The notes below the pieces were generated by a model. The model ran no database searches and was not told the origin of the DNA. It saw nothing but the letters and a program-made list of their open reading frames with translations. The position numbers and the translations under genes are program-made. 64,000 nt of DNA from Ancylobacter polymorphus (GTDB lineage: Bacteria > Pseudomonadota > Alphaproteobacteria > Rhizobiales > Xanthobacteraceae): the NCBI RefSeq assembly GCF_022836935.1, contig NZ_CP083239.1, positions 4,230,001 to 4,294,000 on the forward strand, in the 5' to 3' direction. Position 1 is the first letter of the stretch, and each line of letters begins with the position of its first letter. Positions 60,244 to 64,000 of this stretch are shown here, piece after piece.

Positions 60244-60813
60244 TCAGCCCTTGGCGTGGGCCGCCAGCAGGTGGATTTCCTTCACCAGCGCCTCGACGCC
60301 GCCGGTCAGGAACTTCACCGTCTTCTCGTCGGTGAAGGCGCCGTCCTTGAGCTTGTCGCCGACATTGGGAATGGCGAGGTGCGGATAGGCCACCACCCGC
60401 GCGCCCGCCGCGCTCAGCGATTCGCGCAGCGAGGCCTGGGCGCGGATGCCACCGGTGGAGCCGGGCGAGGAGGTGAGCACCAGCACCGGCTTGCCGAGCA
60501 GCGAACCCTTGGCATAGGGGCGCGAACCCCAGTCCACCGCGTTCTTCATCGCGCCCGAGGGGCCGTAATTATATTCCGGCGAGGCGAAGATCACCCCGTC
60601 CGCCGCCGCGATCGCCGCGCGCAGCGCCGCCGCGCCCGCCGGCTGGGTGGCGCCGTCCTCGTCCTGATTGTAGAGCGGCACGTCGTTCAGCGTCAGCACG
60701 GTGAGGTCCGCCGTCGGGGCGAGCGCGGCTTTCAGCGCTTCCAGCACGGCGGTGGAATAGGCGCCGGAGCGCAGGCTGCCGGAAATGCCGAGAAGCTTCG
60801 GACGGTCGGTCAT
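60244..60813 (-). CDS. NADPH-dependent FMN reductase
   Basis: A 189-residue flavodoxin-like reductase. The FMN-phosphate loop is LLGISGSLRSGAYSTAVLEAL, and the family motif is FASPEYNYGPSGAMKNAVDWGSR, followed by KPVLVLTSSPGSTGGIRAQ. It belongs to the NADPH-dependent FMN/azo/chromate reductase family. The stop is 9 bp beyond the repeat array. Confidence 0.92.
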   Translation of the reverse strand: MTDRPKLLGISGSLRSGAYSTAVLEALKAALAPTADLTVLTLNDVPLYNQDEDGATQPAGAAALRAAIAAADGVIFASPEYNYGPSGAMKNAVDWGSRPYAKGSLLGKPVLVLTSSPGSTGGIRAQASLRESLSAAGARVVAYPHLAIPNVGDKLKDGAFTDEKTVKFLTGGVEALVKEIHLLAAHAKG

Positions 60814-60997
60814 TGCAGGGGAACTCCACGGGAAGGGTTGGGTCGGGGCGCCCAACTTGTGGCGGCGCGCGCCCGCGCTCAAGCTCTTTATTGCGATGCG
60901 GTGCAAAACCCGTCCTGCCGCCGCGCAATCCGTGGTGAGGGTGCCGGGGAAGCCGCATCAGGCATGGCATTTGCCGGTGGGTGAGGCCATGTTAGCA

Positions 60998-61014
60998 CTC
61001 CCGCAGTGCGGGAG
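60998..61014. promoter_or_regulatory. 17 bp palindrome upstream of the dcd-like gene
   Basis: CTCCCGCA-G-TGCGGGAG, perfect 8 bp arms with one central base, 55 bp before the dcd-like start. It could be a transcription factor site or a small hairpin; there is no T-tract. Confidence 0.4.
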
Positions 61015-61068
61015 ACCGCCCGTCTTCCAGGACCTCCTTGTGAGGGCCCCCTTTCGAGAGCTTTGCCC

Positions 61069-61626
61069 GTGATCCTGACCGACCGCGACATTCTCGACGC
61101 CATGGCCGAAGGCTCGGTGCTGATCGAGCCGCCGCCGCCGCCGGAATTCTACGCGCCCAACGGCGTCGACCTGCGGCTCGACGCAAGGCTCACCCTGTAT
61201 CGCGACCCCGCGCCGGGCGAAGACCCGGTCATCGACCCCGCCGGGCCGGGCTACAGCTTCCGCGAGGCGATCACCCGCATGGCGGACGACATCGACATCG
61301 GCACGGAGGGTTTCGTGCTCGATCCCGGCCGACTGGTGCTGGGCTGGACGCTGGAGCGGGTCGACCTGCGCCCGGGGGCGCGGCTGGCGGCGCGGGTGGA
61401 GGGCAAGAGCTCGCTCGCCCGCATCGGCCTCATCGTCCACCTCACCGCACCCACCATCCACGCGGGATCGACGGGTCAGATCCAGCTCGAGATCATCAAT
61501 CTCGGGCCGCGCCCCATCCGGCTGCGGGCGGGGATGAAGGTGTGCCAGCTGATCCTGGAGCAGACGCTGGGTGTGCCCCAGCGCGGCTATGGCGGGCAGT
61601 TCGCCGGCCAGCGTGCGGCCGGCTGA
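61069..61626 (+). CDS. dCTP deaminase-family protein (Dcd/DUT-like)
   Basis: A 185-residue protein from GTG 61,069 (VILTDRDILDAMAEGSVLIEP). FYAPNGVDLRLDARL is the family's second block, RVEGKSSLARIGLIVHLTAP the phosphate-binding and catalytic block, and AGSTGQIQLEIINLG the motif with the general-base Glu. The C-terminal YGGQFAGQ matches the flexible lid. GTG is chosen because upstream codons, although open to 61,006, are not homologous. Confidence 0.85.
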   Translation: MILTDRDILDAMAEGSVLIEPPPPPEFYAPNGVDLRLDARLTLYRDPAPGEDPVIDPAGPGYSFREAITRMADDIDIGTEGFVLDPGRLVLGWTLERVDLRPGARLAARVEGKSSLARIGLIVHLTAPTIHAGSTGQIQLEIINLGPRPIRLRAGMKVCQLILEQTLGVPQRGYGGQFAGQRAAG

Positions 61627-61632
61627 ACGGCT

Positions 61633-62013
61633 TCAGCGGCGGCCGACGCGCTGCTTGCGGGCGGCGTAGCGCTCGTCGCGACGGGCCTTGGCGGCGGCGG
61701 CAGCGGCGGCGGCTTCCTCGATGGCGGCCGCCTTGGCCGCGATCTCGGCTTCCGCAGCGGCGGCAGCCTCGGCAGCCGCGGCTTCGGCGGCGAGCCGCGC
61801 GGCTTCGGCCTCGGCCTCCTTGCGGGCGGCCTTCTCGGCGGCCTTCGCCGCCTGCGCCGCCTGCCGCGCCTCAGCCGCCGCCTTGCGCTCGGCCGCGCGG
61901 GCGATCATCGCCGGGTCGTCCGGGCTCGGGCGTTCGGCAAGGCGGGACACCAGCCGGGCGCGGGCTTCGGCGGCATTCTTCTGGCGGTCTTTGAAGGAAT
62001 CGACTGATTTCAT
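61633..62013 (-). CDS. DUF6481-like alanine/glutamate-rich coiled-coil protein
   Basis: A 126-residue protein starting MKSVDSFKDRQKNAAEARAR, the family's signature N-terminus, followed by SRLAERPSPDDPAMIARAAERK. The rest is a long Ala/Glu/Lys helix with few other residues and a basic end (RRDERYAARKQRVGRR). Such proteins are common single genes in Rhizobiales; function unknown. It converges on the dcd-like gene with 6 bp between stops. Confidence 0.75.
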   Translation of the reverse strand: MKSVDSFKDRQKNAAEARARLVSRLAERPSPDDPAMIARAAERKAAAEARQAAQAAKAAEKAARKEAEAEAARLAAEAAAAEAAAAAEAEIAAKAAAIEEAAAAAAAAKARRDERYAARKQRVGRR

Positions 62014-62125
62014 GCCGCTTCCCTTATCTCTTTTTTGCGCCAATTGACAGCCGCCTGCGAGCAACTAGTTTCCGCGCGCGATCCGGCCATGCGAGCCGCC
62101 TCGCTTGGCGGGCGGTGTGCGCGTG

Positions 62126-63025
62126 ATGAGTTCCAGAGACCTGGCCTCCTACCTGTTCCTGGCGCTCGTCTGGGGATCGTCCTTCGTGGTCATGGACCAC
62201 AATATTCACGCCTTCGGCTGGGCTGGCTCGGTGGCGTTCCGCTCCTTCTTCGCGGCCGGAACACTCTACCTCGCCGCCCGCGCCTCCGGGCGGAAGCTGG
62301 ATTTCTCCTGCGGCGCGTTTCCGCTGTTCGTGGTCGGTCTCGCCACCGTCGCCCTGCAGCTCGGGCTGATATCGTATGGCCTGCCACGCATCGGCACCGC
62401 CATGTCGGCGATCCTCGTCGCCACCATCCCGCTCTTCACCATGCTGATCGCGGCGGCGTGGGGGGTCGAGCGTTTCCGGCTCAGCGGGCTGGTCGGCATC
62501 GGGCTCGGCGCGGCGGGAATTGTGCTGCTGGTGGGCTTTCCGGCCCAGCCGGTGACGCCATCCTTCATCATCGGCTGCGCCGCGACGCTCGGCTCCACCC
62601 TCTCCGCCGCCTTCGGCAGTGTCTATGCCGGGCGGCGACTGGCGAAGACCGGCTCATGGGAGATCACCATCGGCGCGTTCTTCTTCGGCGGCGTGCTCAT
62701 CCTGCCGCTGATCGCCTTCGTGCCGCTGCCGGGCGTGCCGGGGCTGCTGGATATCGCCTCCCTGCTGGTCGCCGGCGTGCTGATGAGCGCCATCACCTAT
62801 GTGATCTTCTACCGGCTGATCGCCTCCATCGGCCCCACCCGAGCCATCAGCGTGGAATTCGGCGTCACCGGCGTCGCCGTGACCATCGGCACGCTGCTGC
62901 TCGACGAACCGCTCACCCTGCCGCAGGTCGCCGGCGGCGTGGTGATCGGCATCGGCTGCGCGCTGGTGCTCGGCGTCATCCGCCTCGGCCGGGCCGAGGC
63001 GGTGGTGGAACATCCCGGCGCCTGA
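62126..63025 (+). CDS. EamA/DMT-family transporter
   Basis: A 299-residue inner-membrane protein with about ten hydrophobic spans in two EamA repeats. It begins SRDLASYLFLALVWGSSFVVMDHNI and has GLPRIGTAMSAILVATIPLFTMLI in repeat 1 and SIGPTRAISVEFGVTGVAVTIGTLLLDEPLT in repeat 2. EamA proteins usually export metabolites or amino acids. ATG 62,126 is preferred; an in-frame ATG at 62,105 adds seven residues. Confidence 0.88.
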   Translation: MSSRDLASYLFLALVWGSSFVVMDHNIHAFGWAGSVAFRSFFAAGTLYLAARASGRKLDFSCGAFPLFVVGLATVALQLGLISYGLPRIGTAMSAILVATIPLFTMLIAAAWGVERFRLSGLVGIGLGAAGIVLLVGFPAQPVTPSFIIGCAATLGSTLSAAFGSVYAGRRLAKTGSWEITIGAFFFGGVLILPLIAFVPLPGVPGLLDIASLLVAGVLMSAITYVIFYRLIASIGPTRAISVEFGVTGVAVTIGTLLLDEPLTLPQVAGGVVIGIGCALVLGVIRLGRAEAVVEHPGA

Positions 63026-63049
63026 GCGTCGGTCGCATTGCAGCCCCGC

Positions 63050-64000
63050 TCAGAAGCGGATCTGCAGCGCGCCGCTCACGGCGTTCTGCTGGGCGCTGGT
63101 GGCGATCTGCCCGTCATAGCGCAGGCTGAGCCGCGTGTTCGGGTTCAGCTCATAGGCCAGCCCGCCGCCGAAGATGAACGTATCCGTGGCGATGGGCGCT
63201 CCTTCGATGCTGAACGGCGCCGAGCCGGTGGCGAAGCTCATTACCGCCGCCGGCACGGTGTCGCCGAAGGCATGCTGCCAGCCCAGCGTGAAGCTGGCGG
63301 TGATCGGCACACCGTTCACGTCGATCTCCTGCCCGCCGCGCAGGCCAAGGGTCGAATAGAACGTGTCCATGGCGCCGGCATTCACACTCAGCGCCGAGTT
63401 GGAACCGCGCTCGACCGTGTTCCAGCCCTCGACATGCAGATAGGCGAGGCCGAGGAAAGGCTCCAGATCGACCGGCCCCAGCGGCAGGTCATAGCCGAGT
63501 TCGCCGAAGAGCTGGGCCGAGCCGGTATTGGCGTCGCTGCTGTTGGACGCCTGATAGCCAGGGAAGGCCACGCTGCGGGAGAACGACATGTCGTGCCAGG
63601 CATAGCCGCCACCGAGCCGCAGGGCCCACGGGCCCTGCTGGGTCGCGCCGTAGAGGCCGAGTTCGTAATTGTCCATGGAGCCGGAGGAGGCACGGCCCGA
63701 CACGTCGAGCCAGGAGCGGCTATAGCTGCCATAGGCGCCGAGCCGCCAGTCGGCGGCAAAGGCCGCGTCGAAGCCGCCGACAAAGCCGCCGATCGAATCG
63801 GCAACCGCTGCCGCATTGCCGTCGGAGCCGATGGAGCCCTGCGCGCCGAAGCCCTGCATCCACATGACCGTCGCGCCATCGGCCCCGAGCCGCGCCGTCT
63901 GCGGCCCGTCGCCGGCATAGGCCAGCGGCGCACCGGCGCCCTCGAAAGAGGCCTGCCGCAGCCGCGCGCCCACCGCGTCGCGGGTGAACACGGATTGCTG
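63050..64000 (-). CDS. Autotransporter beta-barrel domain protein (5' end beyond the window)
   Basis: The C-terminal ~317 residues of an autotransporter. VMWMQGFGAQGSIGSDGNAA opens the barrel; alternating beta strands follow (WRLGAYGSYSRSWLDVSG, YELGLYGATQQGPWALRLGGGYAWH), with TSFTLGWQHAFGD-like ITASFTLGWQHAFGD. The final SGALQIRF ends in the aromatic residue required for outer-membrane insertion. The frame continues past the window edge (QQSVFTRD), so the passenger is not seen. Confidence 0.88.
   Translation of the reverse strand, partial: QQSVFTRDAVGARLRQASFEGAGAPLAYAGDGPQTARLGADGATVMWMQGFGAQGSIGSDGNAAAVADSIGGFVGGFDAAFAADWRLGAYGSYSRSWLDVSGRASSGSMDNYELGLYGATQQGPWALRLGGGYAWHDMSFSRSVAFPGYQASNSSDANTGSAQLFGELGYDLPLGPVDLEPFLGLAYLHVEGWNTVERGSNSALSVNAGAMDTFYSTLGLRGGQEIDVNGVPITASFTLGWQHAFGDTVPAAVMSFATGSAPFSIEGAPIATDTFIFGGGLAYELNPNTRLSLRYDGQIATSAQQNAVSGALQIRF

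Overview
The window looks like chromosomal DNA of a GC-rich, methylotrophic alphaproteobacterium, most likely of the Xanthobacteraceae type (Xanthobacter/Ancylobacter/Starkeya). The grounds are the gene order ccmI-ccmE-ccmF-ccmH-degP-response regulator-kinase-glnE, an RcGTA-like gene transfer agent, methanofuran/tetrahydromethanopterin-type C1 genes (mfnD-like, mfnF-like, folB-like, fae-like), and dense GC-rich palindromic repeats. The genus is an inference. No rRNA, tRNA or CRISPR array was seen.

Positions 1-18,100 form a C1-metabolism neighbourhood broken by a mobile insertion. pepN (aminopeptidase N) is cut between its GAMEN and HEXXH motifs. The two halves rejoin perfectly in frame if the 12.3 kb between two copies of (T)GAAT is removed. 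That 12.3 kb holds an IS1380-family element at its right end and, on the same strand, a complete group-1 soluble diiron monooxygenase operon (alpha, gamma, Rieske ferredoxin, effector, beta, reductase). The operon continues into a luciferase-domain (DUF5519-like) protein, a Zn alcohol dehydrogenase, a 2Fe-2S ferredoxin, an OmpW porin with a nonsense codon in its signal peptide, an SCP2-like protein and a truncated hydrolase. The far left of the insert is a mosaic of fused, truncated valine/propionate-type catabolic genes.

Positions 18,384-36,014 are conserved chromosome: a PleC/PdhS-like sensor kinase with five GANTC sites upstream, an FAD oxidoreductase, glnE, a two-component pair, degP, cytochrome c maturation genes, a 17-kDa-antigen-like lipoprotein and a second two-component pair.

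Positions 36,100-58,170 hold an almost complete gene transfer agent on the minus strand: terminase, portal, protease, capsid, connectors, tail, tape measure, NlpC/P60 peptidase, tail-tip protein, spike proteins and, unusually close by, a lysis cassette (GH108 muramidase, Rz- and Rz1-like). Between gp5 and gp6 sits a 2.1 kb block of four unrelated genes. Cell-cycle-type regulatory signals are visible: an exact TTAA-N7-TTAA (CtrA-type) box upstream of the lysis genes, and, upstream of the major tail protein gene, a TTAACCAT/TATAAT promoter plus a duplicated four-site GANTC (CcrM) cassette.

Positions 58,171-64,000 carry the GTA promoter region, two arrays of a compound ~180 bp palindromic repeat, a molybdenum-related gene pair, an FMN reductase, a dcd-like gene, a DUF6481-like gene, an EamA transporter and the 3' part of an autotransporter gene.
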